Part shown: positions 53,917 through 62,037 of the stretch, one piece after another
Layout of the letters: the number at the start of each line of letters is the position of its first letter
Numbering within the stretch: position 1 is the first letter of the stretch
Source of the DNA: Ectothiorhodospira mobilis
GTDB lineage: Bacteria > Pseudomonadota > Gammaproteobacteria > Ectothiorhodospirales > Ectothiorhodospiraceae
Direction of reading: 5' to 3'
NCBI RefSeq assembly: GCF_016584115.1
Contig: NZ_NRSK01000002.1
Coordinates: 62,001-126,000, forward strand
DNA length: 64,000 nt
Position numbers and translations under genes: made by a program
The notes under the pieces: generated by a model
Told to the model about the DNA's origin: nothing
Seen by the model: only the letters and a program-made list of their open reading frames with translations
Databases searched by the model: none

Positions 53917-55317
53917 TCAGGGGTTTTTTCCCGCCCGGTCACCACGCTCGTCGAAACCCGGCCGCGGGGCGTGGTCGGGGTTGGCCCGGCGGGCGAGGAC
54001 GAAGGCCAGGGCGATGGCGGGCAGGCCCGCCAGGGCGGAGGTGACGAAGAACCAGAACCAGCCCACCGCCTCCACCAGCAGGCCGGTGAACCCCGCCAGG
54101 AACTGGCCCGGGAGGGTCATGAGGGAACTGAACAGGGCGTACTGGGTGGCGGTGTAGGCGGTATTGGTGAGGCTGGAGAGATAGGCGATGAACACCGCCA
54201 CCGCCAGGCCGCCGGTGATGTTGTCGGCGACGATGGCCACCACCAGCCCCCCCATCTGTGGCCCCAGCAGGGCCAGCCAGGAGAAGGCGAGATTGGTCAG
54301 GGGGGCCATGAAGGCCGTGACAAGGAGCATGGGGGTGATGCCGAACCGGGCCACCAGTACCCCCCCCAGGCCGGCCCCCAGCAGGGTCATGGCCAGGCCG
54401 AAGGCGGCGGCCACATTGGCGATCTGCGCCTTGGTGAAGCCCAGATCCAGATAGAAGGGATTGGCCATCACCCCCATGAAGATGTCGCTGATGCGGAAGA
54501 TCCCGATGAAGACCAGGATCACCAGGGCCATGCGCCCGTAGCGGCGGAAGAAATCGGCGAACGGGCACACCACCGCACCGATGAACCAGGCCGCCAGATC
54601 CCGCCGCCAGCCCCGGCTGCGGGTGCGGTCCAGGTAGTCCACCACCCGCTGCTCCGCCTGCCAGGTGGGCCGGTCCACGTCGCCTTCCGGTTCCCGCACG
54701 ATCAGGGTGGTGGCCAGGCCCACCCCCATGAGGGCGGCCATGGCGCCGTAGGCCAGGGTCCAGTCCCCCACCGCCGCCAGGTGCAGGGCCCCCGCCCCGG
54801 CCACCAGCAGGGCCACGCGGTAGCCCAGGATGTAGCTGGCGGCCATGGCCCCCTGCCGGTCCCGGCTCACCGCCTCGATGCGGTAGGCATCCACGGCGAT
54901 GTCCTGGGTGGCGGAGCCGAAGGCGGCCAGCACGGCCCACAGGGCCACCCACCCCAGATGCTCCATGGGGTCGGTGAGGGCCAGCCCCAGCAGGGACAGG
55001 CCGATGGCCCCCTGGGCCAGGAGCATCCAGGCCCGGCGCCGGCCCAGCAGGCGGCTGAGGAGCGGCAGCTGCAGCCGGTCCACCACCGGGGCCCAGAAGA
55101 CCTTCACCGAATGGGCCATGCCCACCCAGCTGAGAAAGCCGATGGCCGCCAGCTCCACCCCCAGGTCCCGCAGCCAGGCGGTGAAGGTGCCCCCCACCAG
55201 CAGCAGGGGCAGCCCGGCGGAGAAACCGAGAAAGAGCATGCCGATGACCCGGGGATGGCGGTAGACCCCCAGGGCCTGCCGCCAGCCACGTCCCGTGCTG
55301 TCCGCCGATGCCTTCAC
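53917..55317 (-). CDS. ampG: AmpG-family muropeptide permease
   Basis: 466-residue major facilitator protein with about 12-14 helices. MLFLGFSAGLPLLLVGGTF, the VKVFWAPVVDRLQLP loop, GSATQDIAVDAYRIEAV (about 131-147) and ADNITGGLAVAVFIAYLSSL (about 355-374) are diagnostic of AmpG. It imports anhydromuropeptides for cell-wall recycling. The start is GTG at 55317 with GAGGAGAGG upstream. It is divergent from a small secreted protein; the leader of one overlaps the promoter side of the other. No ampD or ampC gene is visible nearby. Confidence 0.93.
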   Translation of the reverse strand: MKASADSTGRGWRQALGVYRHPRVIGMLFLGFSAGLPLLLVGGTFTAWLRDLGVELAAIGFLSWVGMAHSVKVFWAPVVDRLQLPLLSRLLGRRRAWMLLAQGAIGLSLLGLALTDPMEHLGWVALWAVLAAFGSATQDIAVDAYRIEAVSRDRQGAMAASYILGYRVALLVAGAGALHLAAVGDWTLAYGAMAALMGVGLATTLIVREPEGDVDRPTWQAEQRVVDYLDRTRSRGWRRDLAAWFIGAVVCPFADFFRRYGRMALVILVFIGIFRISDIFMGVMANPFYLDLGFTKAQIANVAAAFGLAMTLLGAGLGGVLVARFGITPMLLVTAFMAPLTNLAFSWLALLGPQMGGLVVAIVADNITGGLAVAVFIAYLSSLTNTAYTATQYALFSSLMTLPGQFLAGFTGLLVEAVGWFWFFVTSALAGLPAIALAFVLARRANPDHAPRPGFDERGDRAGKNP

Positions 55318-55472
55318 CCTATCCTCTCCTCCGGGGCCCTGCCCCCATGTCCCCTAGCCGCCGACCCGGCAACACCGGCGCCGGCCCCAGGGCGATGGCA
55401 GGGGCGGCGCTTGTCCGTGCCCCGGGCGGGTGGCAATCTGAGATCCCCCATGTCGCCTTGCAGGAGCCCCCC

Positions 55473-55880
55473 GTGTCCCTTCGCACCCTGCCGCTTGCCC
55501 TGTGCTGCGCCCTCGTCGCCCTCCCCCTGCAGGCGGAGACCATCTTCCTGCAGGAAGGCGAGCAGTGGCGGCGTGGGGACGTGCAGGTGTGGTGCGGCCG
55601 ACCGCAAGGGGGATCGGATCGGCCGGTGGTGCTCACCGAATGCCAGCATTGGGACGATTTCCGGGATGAATGCCTCTTCCAGCGCCGCATCCACCGGGCC
55701 GGCGGCGTGGAATGCGTGGAGGAATGCCAGCACTGGGACGACTTCGCCGGCGCCTGTCACTTCGAGACCCGGTGCGCATACCGCCCCGGCCAGGGGGGAT
55801 TCGTGCGCACGGAATGCGCCCGCTTCGATGACTTCCGCAAGACCTGCCGGGATACCCGGGAGGTCTGGATCGGGCCCTGA
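55473..55880 (+). CDS. small secreted protein with three C-x4-DDF-x3-C repeats
   Basis: 135 residues from the GTG at 55473, which has GGAG six bases upstream. The signal peptide is about 19 residues (ends PLQAE). The mature part has nine cysteines and three related units: ECQHWDDFRDEC, ECQHWDDFAGAC and ECARFDDFRKTC, spaced about 35-45 residues. Conserved Cys at both ends of each unit suggests three intra-repeat disulfides plus further pairs, so export to the periplasm or outside is likely. I recognise no family. It is divergent from ampG and followed by the lrgB gene in the opposite direction. Confidence 0.7.
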   Translation: MSLRTLPLALCCALVALPLQAETIFLQEGEQWRRGDVQVWCGRPQGGSDRPVVLTECQHWDDFRDECLFQRRIHRAGGVECVEECQHWDDFAGACHFETRCAYRPGQGGFVRTECARFDDFRKTCRDTREVWIGP

Positions 55881-55947
55881 CAGACGTTCACAAGGTCATT
55901 CCCCATGGCGGGGATTCTACGCCAGGGGCCGGAACGGGGCACAGGTC

Positions 55948-56685
55948 TCAGGAACCCATGCCCGGTAGCAGGGGGACCGCCAGGGGCAGCAGGAAGGCGG
56001 TGAGGATCCCGGCCAGGCTCAGGCCCAGACCGGCGAAGGCCCCGGCCGTGGCGCTGATGCCAAAGGCATGGGCCGTGCCAAAGCCGTGGGCGGTCACCCC
56101 CAGGGCGAAGCCCTTCACCCGGTCGTCCCGGATGCCCATGAGGCGGATGAGCAGGGGCGCCAGCAGGCAGCCCAGGGCCCCGGTGAGCAGCACCAGGGCG
56201 GCGGTGAGGGACGGCAGCCCCCCCAGTTTCTCCGACACCCCCATGGCGATGGGGGAGGTCACCGACTTGGGGGCCAGGGAGGCCAGGGTGCGGGGCTGCG
56301 CCCCCAGAAGGTGGGCCACGGCCACCGCACTGATGGCGGCGGTGCCCGCCCCGGCCACACCGGCGGTGAGCAGAGGCAGCAGCAGGGCCCGGATCTGGCG
56401 GCGGTGGTCATAGAGGGGGATGGCCAGAGCCACGGTGGCGGGCCCCAGCAGGAAATGGATGAACTGGGCCCCCTCGAAGTAGGTCTCGTAGTCCGTGCCG
56501 GTGAGCAGCAACACGGTGATGAGCCCGCCCATGGCCAGCAGCACGGGATGCAGCACCGGGCTGCCCCCCAGACGGCGGTTGAGCCAGAGGCCGGCCTGGA
56601 AGGCCAGCAGGGTCAGGGAGAGCCACAGCAGCGGGCTCGCGGCCAGGAAGGCCCAGATGTCGGTGCCTTCAGGCAATCCGTTCAC
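55948..56685 (-). CDS. lrgB: LrgB/CidB family protein
   Basis: 245 residues, about seven hydrophobic helices. PLLWLSLTLLAFQAGLWLNRR, LLGPATVALAIPLYDHRRQI (about residues 80-99), SLAPKSVTSPIAMGVSEKLGG (about 137-157) and AHGFGTAHAF are family signatures. The start is GTG at 56685, six bases after the lrgA stop. LrgAB/CidAB were described as holin-like modulators of murein hydrolase; plant and bacterial homologues transport glycolate or pyruvate. Which applies here is unknown. It ends the DUF3617-lrgA-lrgB operon. Confidence 0.92.
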   Translation of the reverse strand: MNGLPEGTDIWAFLAASPLLWLSLTLLAFQAGLWLNRRLGGSPVLHPVLLAMGGLITVLLLTGTDYETYFEGAQFIHFLLGPATVALAIPLYDHRRQIRALLLPLLTAGVAGAGTAAISAVAVAHLLGAQPRTLASLAPKSVTSPIAMGVSEKLGGLPSLTAALVLLTGALGCLLAPLLIRLMGIRDDRVKGFALGVTAHGFGTAHAFGISATAGAFAGLGLSLAGILTAFLLPLAVPLLPGMGS

Positions 56686-56690
56686 CCCCC

Positions 56691-57059
56691 TCAGCCATCC
56701 CGGCCCGGGCGCCCCGCGGTGCGGATCAGTACATTCAGCAGACCCAGGGTCACCCCCAGGGCCAGGGCCGTGCTCACCACAAGCCCCGTGAGCAGGGGCC
56801 AGGCATCCTGCAGGACGCGGTCAAAATGCACCATCAGCCCCACCCCGGCGGGCACGAACAGCAGGGCCAGATGGCGCAGCAATCCGTCACATACCCCCCG
56901 CAGGGCATCGGGGACGCCCCCACGGAACACAAGGCCCAGAAACAGCAACATCATGCCCACCACCGGGCCGGGGAACGGCAGCCCCAGGGCGACCACCAGC
57001 ACCTCCCCCGCCAACTGGCAGAGGAGCAGCACCAGCAGGGCGGGCACCATCCCCGGCAT
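56691..57059 (-). CDS. lrgA: CidA/LrgA family protein
   Basis: 122 residues with four membrane helices. LPFPGPVVGMMLLFLGLV and LLFVPAGVGLMVHFD are the two conserved CidA/LrgA motifs. It partners with LrgB encoded directly downstream. The ATG overlaps the stop of the upstream DUF3617 gene by one base (TGATG), so all three proteins are translated in sequence. Confidence 0.92.
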   Translation of the reverse strand: MPGMVPALLVLLLCQLAGEVLVVALGLPFPGPVVGMMLLFLGLVFRGGVPDALRGVCDGLLRHLALLFVPAGVGLMVHFDRVLQDAWPLLTGLVVSTALALGVTLGLLNVLIRTAGRPGRDG

Positions 57060-57499
57060 CAGTCACAGGGGCCGGTGCGGTGGCCGTTGATCTCGGTGCG
57101 CATGCGCATGGGGCCGATGGGGGTCTGCATGGTGGCCGTGGCCTGCCCCTCCAGGGTGTCGCCGGAAAAGTGCATCTCCGCCTGCATCTCCACTTCCATC
57201 CCCTCCTGGGTGCAGAGCAGTTCGTAGCGGGCACGGGATGCGGTCATGTCCATGGAGCGGATCTCGCAGTTCTCCTCCACCCCGAGAAATTCCCGGCCCT
57301 TGCCCAGATCCTCTTCGGTGATGCACTCGCTGGAGGTGTTGCGCTGTTCGGGGAAGGCGGCGCTGCCCTCCATGCGGCTGACGTTCTCGAAGGTCCATTG
57401 CCCGGGATTCAGGTCCGGGCGGGGATCGGCGGCCTGGGCACCGGAAAGGCCAAAGATCAGGGCAAGGCTGGCGATGCAGATCAGGGGTCGGATGGCCAT
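57059..57499 (-). CDS. DUF3617 periplasmic protein
   Basis: 146 residues from the ATG at 57499. The signal peptide (about 22 residues) ends AQAAD. LNPGQWTFENVSRMEGS, SSECITEEDLGKGREFL and the late beta strands match DUF3617, small periplasmic beta-rich proteins that begin with a typical GxW segment. Cysteines in SSECI, ENCEI, LLCTQ and GPCD could form two disulfides. It leads the operon with lrgA and lrgB, which ties an exported protein to a membrane channel-like pair. No function is assigned. Confidence 0.84.
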   Translation of the reverse strand: MAIRPLICIASLALIFGLSGAQAADPRPDLNPGQWTFENVSRMEGSAAFPEQRNTSSECITEEDLGKGREFLGVEENCEIRSMDMTASRARYELLCTQEGMEVEMQAEMHFSGDTLEGQATATMQTPIGPMRMRTEINGHRTGPCD

Positions 57500-57590
57500 G
57501 ATGGGCAGGGCTCTTTGTGGGGGATGGGCAAGGCATGGTAGCAATGCCCGGCGGGGGCCGCCAGGCACCGGTGCCCGGTTCCTCAGGGAT

Positions 57591-58883
57591 TCATGGGCTC
57601 GGGGCATCCTTCTCGATATCGAACTGCAACACCCCCAGGGCCTCATCGTAGCGGTCCAGCATCTCCGCCTGATCGCGTCCGCCGATGAAGACATTGGCGA
57701 TCTCGAAGCTGTACATGTCCTGTCCCTGGAGTTCGCCCAGGTGTTGCCCCGCACGCACCGGGATCTTCACCCGGGTGCCCGGCTGACGGCGCCGGAGCCG
57801 GTCGATGGCCTCCTGGCTGGGAAGACGCAACACACGTCCACTCTCGCGGGTGCGCAACATGAAGTGCCCGGCCACGTTGTACGGTCCCTTGCGCTCCATG
57901 GGCCTGGGTTTGCGCCCCAGGGCCAGATCCACCATCACCGCCAGGTGGGAGATGCCGTGCACCTTCTCGAAGATATCCGCATGGGCCTGGGATACCCGGG
58001 GATTGATCTCCAGCAGCCAGACCTGATCGGAATCCCGATCGTAGAAGAACTCGGCGTTGAAGGGGGTCTGGTCCAGTCCGATCTGCTGCACCGCCATGCG
58101 CACCACATCCATCATGTGGTATTGGATGTCCAGGGGCAGCGAGGAGGGGTATTCGTAACGGGCAAAGGAGGAGCGGCCCGGCTCGCGCACCGAATCCACC
58201 ACCCCATAGAGGTGCACCTGCCCGTCGTGACTATAGAGCTCCAGGGTGCACTGCCAGCCGCCGATGGGGGACTCCGCCAGGAAGCTCTCGGGCATCCCGG
58301 TGATCTTCTCCGGGGCCCCGAAACGCTGCATCAGGTAACGGAAAGGCTCGTCGATGAATCCCACCTTCTCGCGGCACACGGGCATCACCGCCTGGAACTG
58401 GTGCGCATCCTGGATGTGGAAGGCCAGGAAGGAGCGGAAGGATTTGAAGGGCTTGATCCAGAACGGCGGCGGCAGGTCGATGCCCTCGAAGGCCCCCTCA
58501 TCGAAGGGGTTGAAGGCCTGGAACCGGGGGATATATTCCGGGATCACCTTGCGTTGTTCCAGGCGACTCCAGTACTTGTGCTCACACTTGAGCACCGCCT
58601 CCAGATCGGGACCGGGCAACCCGAAGCGGGCCGCCAGGATGGGGACCAGTATGGTACCGGGGAAATCGAAATAGCTGGCCACTGCATCCACGCTGCCGTC
58701 AAAGGTTTCCATGGTGTGGATGGCCTTGTCCAGCAGGTGGGGGATATCGTAGCGATCCACGTTGCGGATGTCGCCGATATCCAGGGCCGCATGAAAGGCG
58801 CATTCCCGCGCCTGGGGCAGACGCTCCAGCTTCTCCCGGTTGAACGCATCCAGACCGATGATGAAGACATTCTTCTTCGCCAT
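57591..58883 (-). CDS. ATP-grasp domain protein
   Basis: 430 residues, soluble. An N-terminal Rossmann-like domain (MAKKNVFIIGLDAFNREKLE, about 1-110) leads to an ATP-grasp domain (about 110-345). The metal-binding pair is in FNAEFFYDRDSDQVWLLEINPRVS (about residues 275-298), preceded by the FWIKPFKSF phosphate loop. ATP-grasp enzymes join a carboxylate to an amine or thiol. It lies 45 bases downstream of a CocE-type hydrolase gene, and GGGGAA precedes the ATG. Partner substrates are unknown; a peptide-like product built or turned over by the pair is possible. Confidence 0.85.
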   Translation of the reverse strand: MAKKNVFIIGLDAFNREKLERLPQARECAFHAALDIGDIRNVDRYDIPHLLDKAIHTMETFDGSVDAVASYFDFPGTILVPILAARFGLPGPDLEAVLKCEHKYWSRLEQRKVIPEYIPRFQAFNPFDEGAFEGIDLPPPFWIKPFKSFRSFLAFHIQDAHQFQAVMPVCREKVGFIDEPFRYLMQRFGAPEKITGMPESFLAESPIGGWQCTLELYSHDGQVHLYGVVDSVREPGRSSFARYEYPSSLPLDIQYHMMDVVRMAVQQIGLDQTPFNAEFFYDRDSDQVWLLEINPRVSQAHADIFEKVHGISHLAVMVDLALGRKPRPMERKGPYNVAGHFMLRTRESGRVLRLPSQEAIDRLRRRQPGTRVKIPVRAGQHLGELQGQDMYSFEIANVFIGGRDQAEMLDRYDEALGVLQFDIEKDAPSP

Positions 58884-58928
58884 GGAGGATTCCCCCTGAT
58901 GGTGGTTGCATCGCCCGCAGGCGTTCCC

Positions 58929-60947
58929 TCAGATCCCGTCCCGTGGCACGGTTTCATCCCAGGTGCGGGAGAACACGCGCACATCCCCCTCATAGGCATC
59001 CAGGGTGGCGCGGATGCTGAAATGGGTGCGGGTGGAGGTGAGCACGGTGCGGGTGATGGTATGGACCGACCAATCCCCCCGGGAAAAATCCCGCTCGTGC
59101 ACCACTTCCCCCCGCACCGTTTCGTAACGCCCGTTGCTGTAGCTGTAGCGCTCCTGCACCCGGCGGCCGAAGGTGAGATGGATGTCCTCCAGGCGCAGCG
59201 TGGGGTCGTTGTTGACCACCTCCAGGGCCACCTGGTTGGTGGCCAGGTTGTGCATCACCTGCCATTCCCGATGGGCCGGGGCCAGGAGGGTATGCACCGG
59301 GGCCGGGGCACGGCGTGCCTGGCCCAGATCCCGCAGGGGGGCCTCCCCTTTCGGGGCATCCCGCTGCGGCAGCAGCAGACGGCAGCCGCCGGTGCACAGG
59401 GTCAGGCGCGCCGGTTCCGGCGCCGGCCAGGCCAGGGGCCAGTAGGAACTGGACACCGACAGGCGGACGCGATGTCCGGCGCGAAAGCGCTGCGCCACCT
59501 CGTTCATGCGCACCCGCACCCGGTAGCATCGCCCCGGCTCCAGTTCCCGGGGGGTCTCATGGCCTTCCCGGTGGGTGAGATTGAGGATGCCGAAGGTCAC
59601 CCGCGTGGCGCGGTCATCCGGGGCCAGGTCCGACAGCCGCACCGCCACCTGGGCCACCGGCTTGTCGGCGGCCAGTTCCAGTTCCACCTCCGGGGCCCCC
59701 AGCATCTGCAGGTCCGTCTCCAGGGGCGGGGTGTCGAACACCAGGGCCCCGCCGTCCTCCAGGCGCTGGTCCGAGGGCAGGTCCGTGGTCTCGGCGTAGG
59801 AGCACCACTTGCCGGCGAACAGGCCCACGCTCAGAGGGCTCTGGATGGTGAGTTCCTCCGCATCCGGCGGCGTCCCGCCCTGTTCCGGCAGGAGACGGCC
59901 CCGGGCCAGACGATACCCCCTGGATTGCACCGCGGGGCTGGGCCATTGAGGCTCTGCCACCCACTCGCCGGTGGTGTCCGGCAGCAGCGGATCGCGCCGG
60001 TCATGCATCCAGATACGCAGCATGGGGTCCGCCTCCACCCCCCGATCGATGCCCTTGAGCCAGTGGTCCCACCAGCGCAGGCATTCCCCGAGGAAGTCGA
60101 TGCTGGGACCGGGGCCGCCCATGTGGGGATACTTGTGTCCCCAGGGGCCCACCAGCCCGCGGCGGGGGACCTGCAGATGCCGCATCAGGCGGAACACGGT
60201 GTTGGAATAGCCGTCGGCCCAGCCGCTCACCGCCATCACCGGCACGCGGATGGCGTCGTAGTCCTCGCATACCGAGGCGTGGCGCCAGTAGTCGTCCCGG
60301 CGCTGGTGCTGCAGCCACTTGTGGATCCACAGGCCGCTGCCTTCCAGGCGCTCCCGCCACATCCCGCGCCAGCACTCCCCCACCACCTGCGGGTCCGGAG
60401 GACAGCTGTTGAAGCCGAACATAGTGGAGGCCCAGGAGAGGTTGTCGGTGAGCAGGCAGCCTCCCATGTAATGCACATCGTCGGCATAGCGATCATCGGA
60501 GGAGCACACCGACACCACGGCGCCCAGTTGCGGCGGCTGCAGGGCCGCCAGCTGCAGGCCGTTGAACCCACCCCAGGAGAGGCCGAACAGCCCCACCCTG
60601 CCGGAACACCAGGGCTGGGCGGCGAGCCAGCGCAGGATCTCCAGGCCGTCGTCCAGCTCCTGCTGCAGGTATTCATCCCGCAGGATGCCCTCGGAGTCCC
60701 CGCTGCCCCGCAGGTCCACGCGCACCCCGGCATAGCCATGGGCGGCAAAGAAGCCGTGGATCTCGGCATCGCGCAGGGCCTTGTGGTCGCGTGTACGATA
60801 GGGGATGTATTCCAGGATCGCCGGCACCGGGTGGGTCTCGGCGTCCTCAGGCAACCAGATACGGGCGGCCAGGCGGCAGCCGTCCGGCATGGGGATCCGG
60901 ACGGGTTCCATCACCCGCACCCGGGCGCGTTCCCCTCCCTCCTGCAT
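58929..60947 (-). CDS. CocE/NonD family alpha/beta hydrolase (X-Pro dipeptidyl-peptidase-like)
   Basis: 672 residues from the ATG at 60947 (GGAG eight bases upstream). Serine hydrolase triad: Ser in GLFGLSWGGFNG, Asp in SGWADGYSN, His in GPWGHKYPHMG. An N-terminal domain begins IPMPDGCRLAARIWLPE, and the C-terminal jelly-roll (about 395-670) is typical of CocE/S15. No signal peptide, so it is cytoplasmic. Natural substrates in this family include peptides, esters and cephalosporin-type compounds. It is the first gene of a two-gene unit with the ATP-grasp protein and is divergent from the diguanylate cyclase gene. Confidence 0.9.
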   Translation of the reverse strand: MQEGGERARVRVMEPVRIPMPDGCRLAARIWLPEDAETHPVPAILEYIPYRTRDHKALRDAEIHGFFAAHGYAGVRVDLRGSGDSEGILRDEYLQQELDDGLEILRWLAAQPWCSGRVGLFGLSWGGFNGLQLAALQPPQLGAVVSVCSSDDRYADDVHYMGGCLLTDNLSWASTMFGFNSCPPDPQVVGECWRGMWRERLEGSGLWIHKWLQHQRRDDYWRHASVCEDYDAIRVPVMAVSGWADGYSNTVFRLMRHLQVPRRGLVGPWGHKYPHMGGPGPSIDFLGECLRWWDHWLKGIDRGVEADPMLRIWMHDRRDPLLPDTTGEWVAEPQWPSPAVQSRGYRLARGRLLPEQGGTPPDAEELTIQSPLSVGLFAGKWCSYAETTDLPSDQRLEDGGALVFDTPPLETDLQMLGAPEVELELAADKPVAQVAVRLSDLAPDDRATRVTFGILNLTHREGHETPRELEPGRCYRVRVRMNEVAQRFRAGHRVRLSVSSSYWPLAWPAPEPARLTLCTGGCRLLLPQRDAPKGEAPLRDLGQARRAPAPVHTLLAPAHREWQVMHNLATNQVALEVVNNDPTLRLEDIHLTFGRRVQERYSYSNGRYETVRGEVVHERDFSRGDWSVHTITRTVLTSTRTHFSIRATLDAYEGDVRVFSRTWDETVPRDGI

Positions 60948-61036
60948 CACCGCATCTCCATTCTCGGGATGTTCCAGGGAGCGTAGTCCAGCCGGCTGCA
61001 CTGGAGCGCGAACCCGGGCACAATCCTGGGAGATCA

Positions 61037-62021
61037 ATGCATCCTGAAGTGAAAACCCCCATCATGCAGACCATGCCGTCCCGGGAACCGATCATGCCCG
61101 ACACCCTCGCCCAGCGCACCGTGCTCATCGTCGACGACCAGCCGGACAGCATCCAGGTCCTGGCCCGCCTCATCAAGGACGACTACCGGGTGCGCGTGGC
61201 CACGGGCGGGGAAAAGGCCCTGGAGATCGCCGCGGGGGAGGACCCGCCGGACCTGATCCTGCTGGATGTGGAGATGCCGGGCATCGACGGCTACGAGGTC
61301 TGCCGGCGCCTGAAATTCCATCCCCGAACCGTGGGCATCCCGGTCCTGTTCATCACCGCCCGCAACGATCCCGAGGACGAGGAACGGGGGCTCACCCTGG
61401 GGGCGGTGGACTACATCTCCAAGCCCTTCCGCCCCGCCGTGGTCCGCGCCCGGGTGCGCAACCACATGCGACTGAAGGTGAAGAGCGATCTGCTGGAGCA
61501 GTACTCCATGCGCGACAGCCTCACCAACGTGGCCAACCGCCGCCTGTTCGACGCACGCCTGGCGGAGGCATGGGCACGGGCCCTGCGGGAAGGCCATGAT
61601 CTGACCCTGATCCTCATGGATATCGACCATTTCAAGCAGTACAACGACCACTACGGCCATGGGGCCGGGGACGACTGCCTGTGCCGTGTGGCCCGGGCCC
61701 TGCACACCCCGTTGCAGCGCCCCGGGGATCTGCTGGCCCGCTACGGCGGCGAGGAATTCATCGCCCTGCTCCCGGAGACCGATGCCCCGGGGGGGGCAGA
61801 AGGTGGCGGAGCGCCTGCGCCAGGCGGTGGAGACCCTGCAGATCCCCCATGCCACCTGCGATCGCGGCCATGTCACCCTCAGCCTGGGCTGCGCAACCCT
61901 GGCATCCGGCCTGCTCCGGGACGGAATGCAGACCCCGGCTGATCTGCTGCAAGCGGCGGACCAGGCCCTCTACCGTGCCAAGGCCGCGGGGCGCAACCGG
62001 GTGATGGTCGCGCAGGATTGA
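61037..62021 (+). CDS. response regulator with GGDEF domain, frameshifted at a G8 tract
   Basis: The start ATG at 61037 has GGGAG five bases upstream. The first frame encodes a receiver (about 25-150, Asp in LILLDVEMPG) and a GGDEF domain up to YGGEEF; the I-site RPGD lies five residues before it. After LPETDAPG the frame breaks: the next conserved part (QKVAERLRQAVETL to ADQALYRAKAAGRNRVMVAQ) continues in the third frame. Eight Gs at 61789-61796 explain it; seven would give one 327-residue protein. As written, the protein would end at 61942 with an unrelated tail and an incomplete cyclase. Sequencing error, true decay or slippage are all possible. Confidence 0.82.
61789..61796 (+). repeat. 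homopolymeric G8 tract at the diguanylate cyclase frameshift
   Basis: Eight consecutive Gs after GATGCCCC. Loss of one G restores the reading frame of the GGDEF domain. Tracts of this length are prone to slippage in replication and to miscounting by some sequencing chemistries. Confidence 0.9.
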
Positions 62022-62037
62022 ATCCCGGACGGCGGGA

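Noticed and set aside
57246-60986. Long plus-strand open frame opposite the ATP-grasp and CocE genes
   Set aside because: Same shadow signature; no ribosome-binding site and no recognisable motif.
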